Part shown: positions 1 to 8,232 of the stretch, piece after piece | Numbering within the stretch: position 1 is the stretch's first letter | Layout of the letters: every line of letters starts with the position of its first letter | Assembly (NCBI RefSeq): GCF_900699765.1 | Contig: NZ_CAADHO010000009.1 | Coordinates: 124,001-188,000, forward strand | Length of the DNA stretch: 64,000 nucleotides | Origin: Desulfoluna butyratoxydans | GTDB taxonomy: Bacteria; Desulfobacterota; Desulfobacteria; Desulfobacterales; Desulfolunaceae | Direction of reading: 5' to 3' | Notes under the pieces: model-generated | Told to the model about the DNA's origin: nothing | Database searches by the model: none | Seen by the model: the letters and a program-made list of their open reading frames with translations, nothing else | Made by a program: the position numbers and the translations under genes

Positions 1-165
1 CGCCACCCCGGTGGGGGCCACCACCACCATGCGCTTGGGAATGTTGTCCTTTACCCGGTGGAGAAAGGTGGTCTTGCCCGTGCCCGCTTTGCCGGTGAGG
101 AAAAGATTGCGCTGGGTGCCTTGGACAAATTCAAAGGCCAGTTCCAGTTCGTGATTGTGATGCAT
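1..165 (-). CDS. PIF1-like / RecD-like DNA helicase, N-terminal fragment
   Basis: This is the first 55 codons of a gene that runs off the left edge. It starts at ATG 165 and stays open to base 1. Residues 23-33 form a Walker A loop, GKAGTGKTTFL, followed by VVVAPTGVA, which resembles helicase motif Ia. This pairing right at the N-terminus (FLTGKAGTGKTT then PTGVA) is typical of PIF1/RecD-type superfamily 1 helicases; bacterial members often carry C-terminal HRDC or helix-turn-helix domains that would lie outside this window. The ribosome site is weak. An AAA+ ATPase is the main alternative, because only the P-loop region is visible. Confidence 0.65.
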   Translation of the reverse strand, partial: MHHNHELELAFEFVQGTQRNLFLTGKAGTGKTTFLHRVKDNIPKRMVVVAPTGVA

Positions 166-336
166 TGCCAGTGGGTCCCATGGGATGTTGTGTAATGTAA
201 GGCCCGCTGCCAGCGGCCTGCCCACGTTTTACCCCATGTGGTCTTAAATGGAAAGGGAGCCCGGGGCTGATGCCAAGGCAAACGCATTTATTTTTTGCCT
301 CCGGCGGCAAGGTGGGGGCACCTTGAAACCCTGATA

Positions 337-450
337 CGAATGCATGGAGGCAGCCATTCTGCCTTCGTTATCGGGGCATTCGCTTGATGTGTGTCATCTG
401 GCAACCGTCTTTGCGGGAGAGGCCCATTTCATTCTTCTAAAACACGATGA
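337..450. repeat. 115-bp dispersed repeat, copy 1
   Basis: This stretch aligns with 3256-3370 almost end to end, at roughly 80 percent identity by eye. Shared blocks include CGAATGCATGGAGGCAGCC, GGCAACCGTCTTTGC and ATTCTTCTAAAA. GAATGC near the left end and GCATTC in the middle are complementary and could fold. Both copies are intergenic and both have a palindromic ~55-bp element nearby. Confidence 0.8.
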
Positions 451-488
451 AGAACTTTTGGGATGTGGGTGACTTTAACTGGAATAAC

Positions 489-527
489 CTCGGCGGCCAA
501 ATTTTTAAAAAGTTTGACAAACAGGTT
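489..527 (-). repeat. Palindromic intergenic element, copy 1 (short)
   Basis: Read on the minus strand this is CCTGTTTGTCAAAC, then an A/T stem of the CTTTTT..AAAAA type, then TTTGGCCGCCG. It matches the left two thirds of the other four copies (3375-3428, 12430-12482, 16391-16457, 17362-17414) and lacks the full right-hand GC stem. Confidence 0.7.
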
Positions 528-587
528 TTGTCTTCCTTTGCGGTTTGTTACACCTTCCAATTCCGGGAGTTTTTCTTGCAGGCTTGG

Positions 588-2282
588 TTAAAGGGTGAAC
601 ATGGAAAATGTCACGGGTTTATCCAGGGTGTTGATGCCGTCTCTGATATCGGTGGTGGCCGGTAAAGAGAGCATCGTCGGGTAGTATGCCAGGGATTCAC
701 CCGTATCGGGTTTTCCGTTTTGGTTGGCGTCCAGGACGGCTATGACATACACCTCATCTACGCCAAAGGGCGTTTTGATGATCTCGTCAAGCAAAGCCCC
801 CATGACCGGGACGGCGTAGGTGTGGTCGGCATCGCCCGTGGCGGTCACCGAGGCCATGGCAACGATGCGATCCGGGTCGGTTAATTCGGGGGTGAGGGAA
901 ATGGTCAGGCCATCTTTCTGGATGGCGATGACAAGGAGGGCGTCTCCGGTGTTGACGGTGACCCCGCCTCCGTTTTGAATCTTGAACGCCAGGGATGCGC
1001 TGTGGTTAACCACCCGTCGGTTGACGTCAAACCTCAGGGCGGGGTTTCCCCCGGCCTCGGGGACAAAGGTGTTCTCTCCTTCGTGGAGGGTGTGGGCCAC
1101 GGTGAAGGTGGCTTTGTTCTGGTAATAGCCCAGAAGATCCCCGGCGTTGGCATCGGGAAAACAGGTGTAGGTGGGTGTGTCCGGGGCCTCTTTGAAGTTT
1201 TTGTCCCACAGGGCCAGGACCATGACGGTGTCTCCGGGGGCAAGGCCTGTGGCGCTCACGTCCAGATTGAAATCCACGGTTCCGGGATCCAGCCGGTAAA
1301 AGGCCCGGGTCACGGACAGAGGGTGGGTGAGAAGAAGGTTGGGGTCGTTTGTCTCAGCCACCAGGACAAAGAGGGGGGCGCTGTTCTCGCCGTAGCCGAC
1401 AGGGGGTTCCACCCGACCCGACAGGGTGATGGTTTCACCAGCCGGGACCGGCAGGACCATGGCGTGGTCTGCGTCCAGGTTGATGTCGCCCTGAGCGCCT
1501 TCGGTCAGGGTTACTAAAGTGGGCAGGCCTTTGGGGCGCTGGGAATGGAAAGCCACGGCCTCGCCGGGATCGAGTTTTCCGCTTTCGTTGGCGTCGAAGA
1601 TGGCCATGATCGTCACATCGGCAATGGGCAGGTCATGGCCGTAGGGGAGGATCGTCATCCGGTAGTCCAGGGAATGTTCGCGTTTTTCAACGCTTGCGTA
1701 CCCGATGATACTGTCCACATCAAGGGCAGAGAGATCGAGGCTCCTGATATCTCCTGCATAGGCAAACAGGTGGACCAGCCCTGTGTAGCCACCGGTGATG
1801 GTCCCTGAGATCTCCTTGTGGAAGTCATAGACCTGTCGGCTGATGCGGATGTCGGCTCCGCTGTTGACTCCTGGCTTCAGGGTGTAGCTTGGCGTGAAGC
1901 TCCCTTCTTCCATGAAAAACCCCATGGCGTCGCCTTCGTCCGGGGTGGGAATCCCTCCATGTCCGTTTCGGTCAAGAAAGCCGATGAGGGTCACCGTGTC
2001 CCCGGGGACCAGCCCGGTGCCGGAAAGGTCCAGGGTAAAGCTGCCGTCCGGGGCTGTGCAGGTCATGGCTTCGAAGGATTCCGACAGGTCCCGGGACATC
2101 ATCTCCTGGCCGCTGCCTTTCAGGACCGAGGCATACATCTCCCCCCCGCCTTCGACCACGGCCTTGTCCGTGGTGATGTGGCCGCTGATGGTGAGGGGCT
2201 GGCTGGTGTCTGTTTCATCGCAGGCAGTCAAGAGAAGAAGGAGCAGGAGGGCAACGGTTGATCGAGATAAGAGAGCGCGCAT
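588..2282 (-). CDS. Repeat-containing lipoprotein of unknown function
   Basis: A 564-residue protein with a lipoprotein signal: a Leu-rich core followed by the lipobox LLTAC, with Cys21 as the likely lipidated residue. The mature part appears to contain about four diverged repeats. Each is a strand ending in VTLIGF, VTIMAI, VMVLAL or VYVIAV followed by an acidic loop: DRNGHGG at 104, DANESGKLDPGE at 230, DKNFKEAPD at 360 and DANQNGKPDTGE at 518. These Asp/Asn/Gly loops resemble EF-hand or dockerin calcium loops, so calcium binding is plausible. I do not recognise the family. It lies downstream of the Mo reductase operon on the same strand, about 290 bases after the chaperone gene, so a shared role is possible but not shown. 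Confidence 0.8.
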   Translation of the reverse strand: MRALLSRSTVALLLLLLLTACDETDTSQPLTISGHITTDKAVVEGGGEMYASVLKGSGQEMMSRDLSESFEAMTCTAPDGSFTLDLSGTGLVPGDTVTLIGFLDRNGHGGIPTPDEGDAMGFFMEEGSFTPSYTLKPGVNSGADIRISRQVYDFHKEISGTITGGYTGLVHLFAYAGDIRSLDLSALDVDSIIGYASVEKREHSLDYRMTILPYGHDLPIADVTIMAIFDANESGKLDPGEAVAFHSQRPKGLPTLVTLTEGAQGDINLDADHAMVLPVPAGETITLSGRVEPPVGYGENSAPLFVLVAETNDPNLLLTHPLSVTRAFYRLDPGTVDFNLDVSATGLAPGDTVMVLALWDKNFKEAPDTPTYTCFPDANAGDLLGYYQNKATFTVAHTLHEGENTFVPEAGGNPALRFDVNRRVVNHSASLAFKIQNGGGVTVNTGDALLVIAIQKDGLTISLTPELTDPDRIVAMASVTATGDADHTYAVPVMGALLDEIIKTPFGVDEVYVIAVLDANQNGKPDTGESLAYYPTMLSLPATTDIRDGINTLDKPVTFSMFTL

Positions 2283-2574
2283 GGCTTGTTTTCAGGGCCT
2301 TTGGCAGGGTCCCTGTCCAAAACAGGTGAGTGACGGCGCGGATGATCACCGGCCGACATGCCTCGGTGGGCGGGGTCTCTCCTCGACGGTGTTTCGGATG
2401 CATCATGACGAAAAAGGGATGAAAGACCCAGGCTCCGGGGCTGATGATATGCTTACCATGAGTATATACATAGAAGGCAAAGCCCGGGGCAAGGAAAATA
2501 GAGGCCCTTTGACCAGCCCGGATATTTCTTGGGAGACCGACCAGCCAACAACAATGAGATGTTGGTGCGGTGGG

Positions 2575-3240
2575 TTATCGGGGAGGGACATCATGCTCCG
2601 AGAGGCCCGGGATGCTGAGGTAGTCCATGCTTTCGCGGATGACAAGGCGGGTGGCCGTTGCAAGGTCCTGATAAAACGGTTCCGTTGCGTGGCGCATGAT
2701 GTTCTCGGCAAAGGGGGGGACCCAGCGGGCGAGGTGACGTTCGAGGAACGTTTTCTGCTCATGGAGGCTTGCCTGGGGCACCTCTGTCGTGTCCGGGGCC
2801 AGGGCGTCGATCTCTTTGCCGACGAGAAAGCTGAGGTAGTCCAGTTCGGCCACGATGTGATCCGGGGCCTCTTTGAAGGTGTCGGACACCACAAGGCCCG
2901 CCTTGCGGTACCTGGCCTCGGCATCCATGGCGGAGTCGCTCATCATGGTGTCGGCTCCGTCCATGTAGCCGGACCCGCAGGGCGGGGCCAGGCGGCCGTA
3001 GGGGCCGACAAAGAGTCGGGTGAACTCGACTCGCAGCCCGGAAAAATCCGTGAGCGATTCCATGGCGGAAGCCATGCGGGTCATGGGAGCCACGGCTTCG
3101 GAATCCTGGGCCGCCAACAGGTGGACCAGGGTCTCCGGTATGTGGACAAGCGGGGGGCCCGGCAGGCAAAAGCAGGCTGAGAAGCCCCTGTAGACTTCTT
3201 GGCGTACCGATTCAAAACGGATGATGTCGTCTGGGTTCAT
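2575..3240 (-). CDS. arrD: TorD/DmsD-family redox enzyme chaperone (ArrD-like)
   Basis: A 221-residue cytoplasmic protein. The all-helical layout and the central segment LRVEFTRLFVGP...APPCGSGYMD match the TorD family, whose members bind Tat signal peptides and help insert the Mo cofactor. The later segment AELDYLSFLVGKE followed by a WVPPFAENI block is also typical. I chose the ATG at 3240, preceded by GGAG seven bases away; a longer frame would run into the dispersed repeat. It is the last gene of the operon 7910-2575 and presumably serves the Tat-exported Mo subunit encoded by its first gene. The symbol depends on the arsenate reductase assignment. Confidence 0.8.
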   Translation of the reverse strand: MNPDDIIRFESVRQEVYRGFSACFCLPGPPLVHIPETLVHLLAAQDSEAVAPMTRMASAMESLTDFSGLRVEFTRLFVGPYGRLAPPCGSGYMDGADTMMSDSAMDAEARYRKAGLVVSDTFKEAPDHIVAELDYLSFLVGKEIDALAPDTTEVPQASLHEQKTFLERHLARWVPPFAENIMRHATEPFYQDLATATRLVIRESMDYLSIPGLSEHDVPPR

Positions 3241-3255
3241 GGTAACTCCGTATGG

Positions 3256-3370
3256 CGAATGCATGGAGGCAGCCATTATGCAATTGTTCTCGGAGCATTC
3301 GCGTGATGTATGGCATGAGGCAACCGTCTTTGCAGGAGAGGCCCGCTTTATTCTTCTAAAAACACAATGT
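3256..3370. repeat. 115-bp dispersed repeat, copy 2
   Basis: This is the partner of 337-450. The ends GCGAATGC (3255-3262) and GCATTCGC (3295-3302) are perfectly complementary, so the left half can form an 8-bp stem. It sits between the membrane-anchor and chaperone genes of the Mo operon, immediately before a palindromic element. Confidence 0.8.
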
Positions 3371-3374
3371 TTAA

Positions 3375-3428
3375 AACTTGTTTGTCAAACTTTTCAAAAG
3401 TTTGGCTCCCGGCAGGGCCGCCGGAGGC
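3375..3428 (+). repeat. Palindromic intergenic element, copy 2
   Basis: It reads ACTTGTTTGTCAAAC, the A/T stem CTTTTCAAAAG, then GGCTCCCGGCAGGG and CCGCCGGAGGC. Two nested dyads are visible, one A/T-rich and one G/C-rich. On the minus strand it falls between the third and fourth genes of the Mo reductase operon, where it could act as a partial terminator or mRNA-stabilising stem. Confidence 0.75.
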
Positions 3429-3449
3429 AAGGCTGAACCGTCACTTTTT

Positions 3450-4598
3450 TCAACGGGTGGCCGCGCCATCGGTGCCCAGGTTGAGATACCGCTCACCCAG
3501 GGTGTAGAGAAGCAGCATCACCGAGATGGCAAGCAGGGCCACCAGCCACTCCCAGGGGCTTGGGGCGTAGGTGACAACGTCCGGGAACTGTTCTGCCTTG
3601 GGACCGACGGGGAAACGCTGGCCGTTGATGAGGAGCTTCATGTGGATGACCAGGGATCCGATCCAGGCGATCAGGGCCGCCGCAAGGGTGCCGGTGGCGG
3701 TTTTGCGGACCGCAGGGCTCATGAGCAGGGCAAAGGGGACAACCAGGCCGACGATGACCTCCAGGGGAAACCCGAACAGGCTCCCGAAGGGTGTGTTGAC
3801 GGTGCGATGCGCCATGAACTCCGGGAGCACGGTGGACGCGGCAACGGCTGATTTGACTCCGGTGATGACAATGGCCGCAGCGGCCGACCAGGCCAGCAGG
3901 GTGTAAAACACCTCGTCCACGGGGGGACGATATGAGGAGAACCGACCGGCTTCAAGCCTGTGGCATATCACGGTGTGGAGGAGAAACAGTGCGGTGCCGC
4001 TGAAAAGGGCCATGACCAGGTAGAAGATGGAGAGCATGGGGCCGAAGTAGACCGCCCGTGACTCGGTGGTCCCGAAGACCGCTCCCAGGACCATGGGGGC
4101 CGCCATGGCACAGAGAAAGGAGAGGGAGCTTGCCGTTTTGTGCAGGGCGCTTTGCCTGTCCCTAATATGGAGGCATCCGAACTTCACGGCAAGGAGAAGG
4201 AGCTCGGCGGTATAGAGGGCGCCCATCCACCAGATGGGGGAGGCCAGGTTGGGGGAGATGATGAAGTAGATCATGCTCCCGATATTCCCGATTTCCAGGG
4301 CGATGGCAACAAATGCCCCGCAGAGGGTGGCCAGGGCGAGAAACACCAGTCGTTTTGAACTGGGGGCCAGGCGCTTCATGCCGAAGAGGGTCGGCAGCGC
4401 GGAGAGCATGGCGAGTCCTGAGCTGCTGAGGGCAAGGAAGAGGTACATGCCCAGGGGAAGGGACCAGACCACGACATCGTTGGCCGCAAAAAGCCAGTGC
4501 CCCTCCCGAAAGAGGGTTATCGTTGCGTACAGGCCCGCCAGGATACAGGCCCCGAGTCCGCCCAGCCAGATTGCATAGCGTGCTTTTTTTCCGTTCAT
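3450..4598 (-). CDS. arrC: NrfD/PsrC-type membrane anchor subunit (ArrC-like)
   Basis: A 382-residue integral membrane protein with about ten hydrophobic segments. Features such as LPLGMYLFLALSSSGLAML in the second segment and the later IEIGN-like stretch (ALEIGNIGSMIYF) match the NrfD/PsrC family, which oxidises quinol and passes electrons to the FeS subunit. It overlaps the FeS gene by four bases (ATGA), showing translational coupling. A GTTESRAVYFGPML loop near the middle is typical of PsrC-type subunits. Its role would be to connect the menaquinone pool to the periplasmic FeS and Mo subunits. Confidence 0.9.
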   Translation of the reverse strand: MNGKKARYAIWLGGLGACILAGLYATITLFREGHWLFAANDVVVWSLPLGMYLFLALSSSGLAMLSALPTLFGMKRLAPSSKRLVFLALATLCGAFVAIALEIGNIGSMIYFIISPNLASPIWWMGALYTAELLLLAVKFGCLHIRDRQSALHKTASSLSFLCAMAAPMVLGAVFGTTESRAVYFGPMLSIFYLVMALFSGTALFLLHTVICHRLEAGRFSSYRPPVDEVFYTLLAWSAAAAIVITGVKSAVAASTVLPEFMAHRTVNTPFGSLFGFPLEVIVGLVVPFALLMSPAVRKTATGTLAAALIAWIGSLVIHMKLLINGQRFPVGPKAEQFPDVVTYAPSPWEWLVALLAISVMLLLYTLGERYLNLGTDGAATR

Positions 4599-5323
4599 TT
4601 GTACCCCCCCTTGGAGGCCTCGTAGTGGGCCGGGTCGTACCCCCGGATGTAAAAGACCCGGGGGTTTGTTCCCAGATGCTCTTTCAGCCTGAAGGACTTG
4701 AATTTTCCCAGCAGCTTGCTGACCTTGCTTTTGGGGTCGCTGATGTCCCCGAAGATCCGTGCATCGGCCGGGCAGGCCTCCACGCAGTATGGCAGGAGCT
4801 TTTTCTGCACGCGGTGATCACAGAAGGTGCATTTTTCCACCACGCCTTTGGGGCGGATGCCGGCAAGGGTCTCGTCCCGATCCGGGTTGTAATAAGGGAT
4901 GGCCTTGCCCCCTGCTTTTTGCGTCACCTCCGACGGGGAGAAGGTGCCGCCTTTGATGAGGGGGTCGGCATTACGCCAGGAGGGGTGAGGGCTGCGCCAG
5001 TTGAAATAGATGACGCCGTAGGGGCAGTTGAATTCACAGTACTTGCAGCCGATGCATTTGTCCGGGTCGTGCATGGTGATGCCGTTGGACAGTTTGTGCA
5101 TGGCCCCGGTGGGGCAGCCCCGGACGCACGGAGCGTTTTCGCAGTGGTTGCACAGGGTGGGGAGGTAATGGAACCTGACATCGGGAAAGGTGCCGACGGT
5201 CTCGGTGATCTTGTTGGACCAGTAGATTCCGTCCGGCACGTTGTTTTCACTTCGGCAGGCGACGCTGCAGCCTCCACATCCCACACATCGCTGCAGGTCA
5301 ATAACCATGGCGTATTGTGGCAT
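4595..5323 (-). CDS. arrB: 4Fe-4S ferredoxin-type electron transfer subunit (ArrB-like)
   Basis: A 242-residue DMSO-reductase-family FeS subunit. Four Cys clusters are visible: CVGCGGCSVAC near residue 16, CNHCENAPCVRGC near 58, CIGCKYCEFNC near 91 and CTFCDH...CVEAC near 160, enough for four [4Fe-4S] clusters. The opening MVIDLQRCVGCGGC and the tail PRVFYIRGYD match ArrB as I remember it, but PsrB/PhsB/TtrB are close relatives. GGAGGG lies seven bases before the ATG. It starts four bases after the Mo subunit stop and overlaps the membrane anchor start, so the three are coupled. Confidence 0.9.
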   Translation of the reverse strand: MPQYAMVIDLQRCVGCGGCSVACRSENNVPDGIYWSNKITETVGTFPDVRFHYLPTLCNHCENAPCVRGCPTGAMHKLSNGITMHDPDKCIGCKYCEFNCPYGVIYFNWRSPHPSWRNADPLIKGGTFSPSEVTQKAGGKAIPYYNPDRDETLAGIRPKGVVEKCTFCDHRVQKKLLPYCVEACPADARIFGDISDPKSKVSKLLGKFKSFRLKEHLGTNPRVFYIRGYDPAHYEASKGGYK

Positions 5324-5327
5324 GGCG

Positions 5328-7910
5328 TTATCCCTCCTCTATGCGTTCGATTTTCACGCGGGTGCCGGCATGCCGGACCGTGCTGCCGCTCAACCGGTCG
5401 TATTCGGCCGGGATCAGGTCGTTGTTGTTACCGCCCCTGGGGGTTTTCCCGAAAACGCCGGCGGCCACCCGACCGTAGGCCCAGTGGCCCTGGCCGAAGC
5501 ATTTGGCGACGGTGCCGGGCCGGATCCCTTCCCACAGCTTGGCCGTGCATTCGATGGCGCCGGTGGGGGAGGTGATGCGAATGGTGTCTCCTGATTTTAC
5601 CCCGATTTTTTGGGCATCTGCAGGGTTGATCTTGGCCACGTCCTGCCAGGGCTCATCACCGGGGTCCAGGTCCTTGAAATCGTAATACCAGGAGCAGTTG
5701 GCCGATCGGCCCTCCCGGTTCAGCCGCGATTTGTGGTCCACGAACACAAAGGGGTAGGTGTCGGCGTCTCCGATGGTGAAGGGGTCTTCGTGGTGGGGGA
5801 TAAAGGCAAGTTCCCCTTGCGCTTCGTAGTTGCAGGCCGTCAGAACCTCATCGACGGTGGTCTTGTGCTTTTTTGCGTGCTTTTCAAGGGCCTTTTTCAG
5901 GGTGACGCTGTAAAACTCGAACTTTCCCGTGGCGGTTTTCATTTTCCCCCAGCGCTTGCGGTAGGGGTAGGGATCGGAATTCCAGACCCCGGTCTTGAGA
6001 AAGTCCTCCCAGCCGTTGAACCTGTCTCCGCCCTTGTATTGGGCCGGGTCCCACAGGGACTGGGTGGCGTATTTCAGGGCGTAGAGGGAAAACTCGTCGG
6101 CGGTGGTGGGCTCTTTGCCGGTTTCCGGGTCCCGGTACTCTTTGTAGTGACGCAAGAGGTTGTCGAACCCCCGTTGGGAGAGCTTTTCCGCCAGGAGCCA
6201 GGGCACCTCGGTTTCATCGGTTTTGTAGTCGCCGATGCGTTTGATCACAGGCTGCATCAAGGTGACATGCCGGTATCCGTTGGCAATGGATTTCACGTAT
6301 CCGTACTTTTCAAAGAGGTGATGGGTGTTGGGCAGGAGAATGTCTGAAAACCAGGAAAATTCCGAGGCGTGGGTGGTGAGGTGGGCCACGAAGGGGATCT
6401 TGGCCAGGGCCCGTTCCCAGCGGTCGGGCTGGGTGCAGGAGAAGGTGAAGTTGTTCATGTAGCCCACGGCGACCTTGATCTCATAGGGATCCTCGTTGAG
6501 GATTCCGTCCGCCGCGTTGTTGGTGAGGACGGCTGAGCCGGGTTTGCCCGATTTCAGGGCGGGAAACGTCAAACGGCCCCTTTGGTCGATTTTTTCGTGT
6601 TTTTTCCCTTTCTTGGCGATGTCGTCCATGAAGGCGTCGGGTTTCGGGAATTTTCGGGTGTACTCCTTGTTGCTGACCAGGGTGCCCCCCTCGTTGTCGC
6701 AGGCTCCCACCAGTCCGTTCAAGGCGTGACAGGCCATGCTGCCGTATCCGCCCCGGACCTGCATGGAGGGCCCGCCCCCCACCCAGGAGATGGCCCTGGG
6801 GGCCGCCTTGCCGAAATCCTCGGCCACCCGGAGGATCTGCGCCTCGGGCAGGCCTGTTTTTTCGGCTGCCCACGCCGGGGTGCGGTCTTTGACTTCGAGG
6901 TTCCACCAGGCGACCACCCCGTGGGTGAATCTTTCGTCAAAGGTCGATTCATCCACGGTCTGCCCCGGAACGAACCGGTTGGTGCCATCTTTGAAATCCC
7001 CCACAAACTCCCTGGACCAGAGTCCTCTGGCGAGGATGACGTGGGCGATGGCCAGGGCCAGGGCGCTGTCCTGCCCCGGCACGATGGGCAGCCACTCATC
7101 CGCCTTGCCCGCCGTTGCCGAAAGCCGGGGCTCCACCACCGCCACCCGGGCCCGGTCCACCACATCTCCCCACACGCTGGAGTAAAAGGGTACCTGGCGG
7201 TTGGCGGCCAGGGGGTCGGCCCCCCAGATGAGGACATACCGGGCTTTTGTGACATCGTACTGCCGGTAGCTCCAGTACCCTTCCGTGTAGTAGGACCCGA
7301 ATTTTTCCGCCTCGGCGCAGATGGCGCTGTGGGAGATGTTGTTGGGCGAGCCGATGATTTTGGTCATGCGGTCGTAGAGGATATCCCGCATGTAGGTGTA
7401 GCGGCCGCGCATGAGCATGTATTTGTGCGTTTCACCTGCATCGCGAAGCTCCATGATCTTGTCGGCCAGGGTGTCAAGGGCCTCGTCCCAGGAGATGGGG
7501 ACAAAGCCGGGGTCTTCGTGACGCCCTTTTTTGGGGTTGGTGCGCTTCATGGGGGTTTTGATGCGATCCGGGTCATAGACCTGCTGCAGCGCCATATGGG
7601 CCCGGACACAGCTGGCCCCCACGCAGACCTTGGAGTGGGGGTTTCCCCTGATTTTTACCGCGCGGTCGCCCACCACATAGACTTGCTTGGCGCACCAGGA
7701 GGTGCATCCCTGGCAGGTGCCGGCATGCCAGGTGCCTTTCTCCTTCTGGGGCGTGTCCTGAGCCTCTGCAAGGGCCGTCAGTTCCGGTTTCAGCCCCATG
7801 CCGGTTGCCAGCAGGGTGCCTCCGGCAGCGGATGCCTTGAGGAAACGCCTTCTTGACATGCTGAGGTCTGACATCAGTTTGGTGATCATGGCGTGTTTCT
7901 GAGTGTTCAT
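5328..7910 (-). CDS. arrA: Mo-bisPGD respiratory reductase catalytic subunit, probable arsenate reductase ArrA
   Basis: An 860-residue Tat-exported molybdopterin oxidoreductase. SRRRFLK at residues 19-25 is the twin-arginine signal. The FeS ligand set C66-C69-C73-C101 is a CX2CX3CX27C motif. Cys198 in SHSAICAEAEK is the probable Mo ligand. Arg170, His194, Cys198, Lys203 and Tyr215 reproduce the active-site residues I recall from the Shewanella ArrA structure (R165, H189, C193, K198, Y210) at identical spacing. Length also fits ArrA (about 850) better than PhsA/PsrA (about 760). I chose ATG 7910 because GGAGGT lies five bases upstream; an in-frame GTG at 7925 would place that site inside the gene. 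It is first of four genes. Thiosulfate or polysulfide reductase remains the alternative; there are no ars resistance genes in view. Confidence 0.8.
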   Translation of the reverse strand: MNTQKHAMITKLMSDLSMSRRRFLKASAAGGTLLATGMGLKPELTALAEAQDTPQKEKGTWHAGTCQGCTSWCAKQVYVVGDRAVKIRGNPHSKVCVGASCVRAHMALQQVYDPDRIKTPMKRTNPKKGRHEDPGFVPISWDEALDTLADKIMELRDAGETHKYMLMRGRYTYMRDILYDRMTKIIGSPNNISHSAICAEAEKFGSYYTEGYWSYRQYDVTKARYVLIWGADPLAANRQVPFYSSVWGDVVDRARVAVVEPRLSATAGKADEWLPIVPGQDSALALAIAHVILARGLWSREFVGDFKDGTNRFVPGQTVDESTFDERFTHGVVAWWNLEVKDRTPAWAAEKTGLPEAQILRVAEDFGKAAPRAISWVGGGPSMQVRGGYGSMACHALNGLVGACDNEGGTLVSNKEYTRKFPKPDAFMDDIAKKGKKHEKIDQRGRLTFPALKSGKPGSAVLTNNAADGILNEDPYEIKVAVGYMNNFTFSCTQPDRWERALAKIPFVAHLTTHASEFSWFSDILLPNTHHLFEKYGYVKSIANGYRHVTLMQPVIKRIGDYKTDETEVPWLLAEKLSQRGFDNLLRHYKEYRDPETGKEPTTADEFSLYALKYATQSLWDPAQYKGGDRFNGWEDFLKTGVWNSDPYPYRKRWGKMKTATGKFEFYSVTLKKALEKHAKKHKTTVDEVLTACNYEAQGELAFIPHHEDPFTIGDADTYPFVFVDHKSRLNREGRSANCSWYYDFKDLDPGDEPWQDVAKINPADAQKIGVKSGDTIRITSPTGAIECTAKLWEGIRPGTVAKCFGQGHWAYGRVAAGVFGKTPRGGNNNDLIPAEYDRLSGSTVRHAGTRVKIERIEEG

Positions 7911-8121
7911 GGCTACCTCCGCCACATGGCGTTAGATCGGATATGTCATGAGTCTTTTTGGGGATACACTGAAACATGGCGCGTGGCCGGATGCTCCGAA
8001 TCAAAGGGGGGCCAAAGGGTGCAGGGATGACGGATAACGTGAGATTCGGTGGATGGATCAGATTTGGTGTGCGTTGAACGGGAGCAGGGTCGATCCCTTG
8101 CGCGGGAGGGCGGTGTCTGTG

Positions 8122-8135
8122 AATATGTTCATATT
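8122..8135. promoter_or_regulatory. Dyad AATATG-TT-CATATT, possible operator
   Basis: A perfect 6-bp inverted repeat with a 2-base centre. The extended minus-strand sequence TAATATGAACATATTCA resembles ArsR/SmtB-family operators (ATATGAACA followed by TTCA). It lies about 210 bases before the Mo subunit start. No arsR-like gene is in the window, so the assignment is speculative. Confidence 0.3.
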
Positions 8136-8181
8136 AGCATGGAATTGTGTCGCGTATCCATGCCCGGTTGCTTATTGACGG

Positions 8182-8209
8182 GGGGACGGGCATGAATTCA
8201 CCCGTCCCC
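8182..8209 (-). terminator. Hairpin after the propeller sensor gene
   Basis: GGGGACGGG and CCCGTCCCC form a perfect 9-bp stem with a 10-base loop, 24 bases past the stop of the gene ending at 8233. There is no run of T after it on the minus strand, so it would be a non-canonical terminator or 3' stabiliser. Confidence 0.45.
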
Positions 8210-8232
8210 TTGGGAGGCCGAGGGCACCGTCT

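Larger units (their letters stand above)
166..587. other. Intergenic region with two repeat elements
   Basis: I see no supportable gene in these 422 bases. They hold copy 1 of a ~115-bp dispersed element (337-450) and copy 1 of the palindromic element (489-527). A short GCCTCCGGCGGC fragment near 288 resembles one end of the palindromic element. Short open frames here have no ribosome site and no family resemblance. Confidence 0.6.
7911..8232. other. Intergenic region upstream of the Mo reductase operon
   Basis: These 322 bases hold the promoter region of the operon reading left and the 3' end of the sensor gene. I see a stable hairpin at 8182-8209 and a 14-bp dyad at 8122-8135. No convincing -35/-10 pair or sigma-54 site was found for the minus strand. 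Confidence 0.6.

Noticed and set aside
6582..7856. 424-codon frame on the plus strand opposite the Mo catalytic subunit
   Set aside because: No ribosome site, no family resemblance; the minus-strand frame has Tat signal, FeS and Mo motifs. Typical antisense artefact of GC-rich coding DNA.
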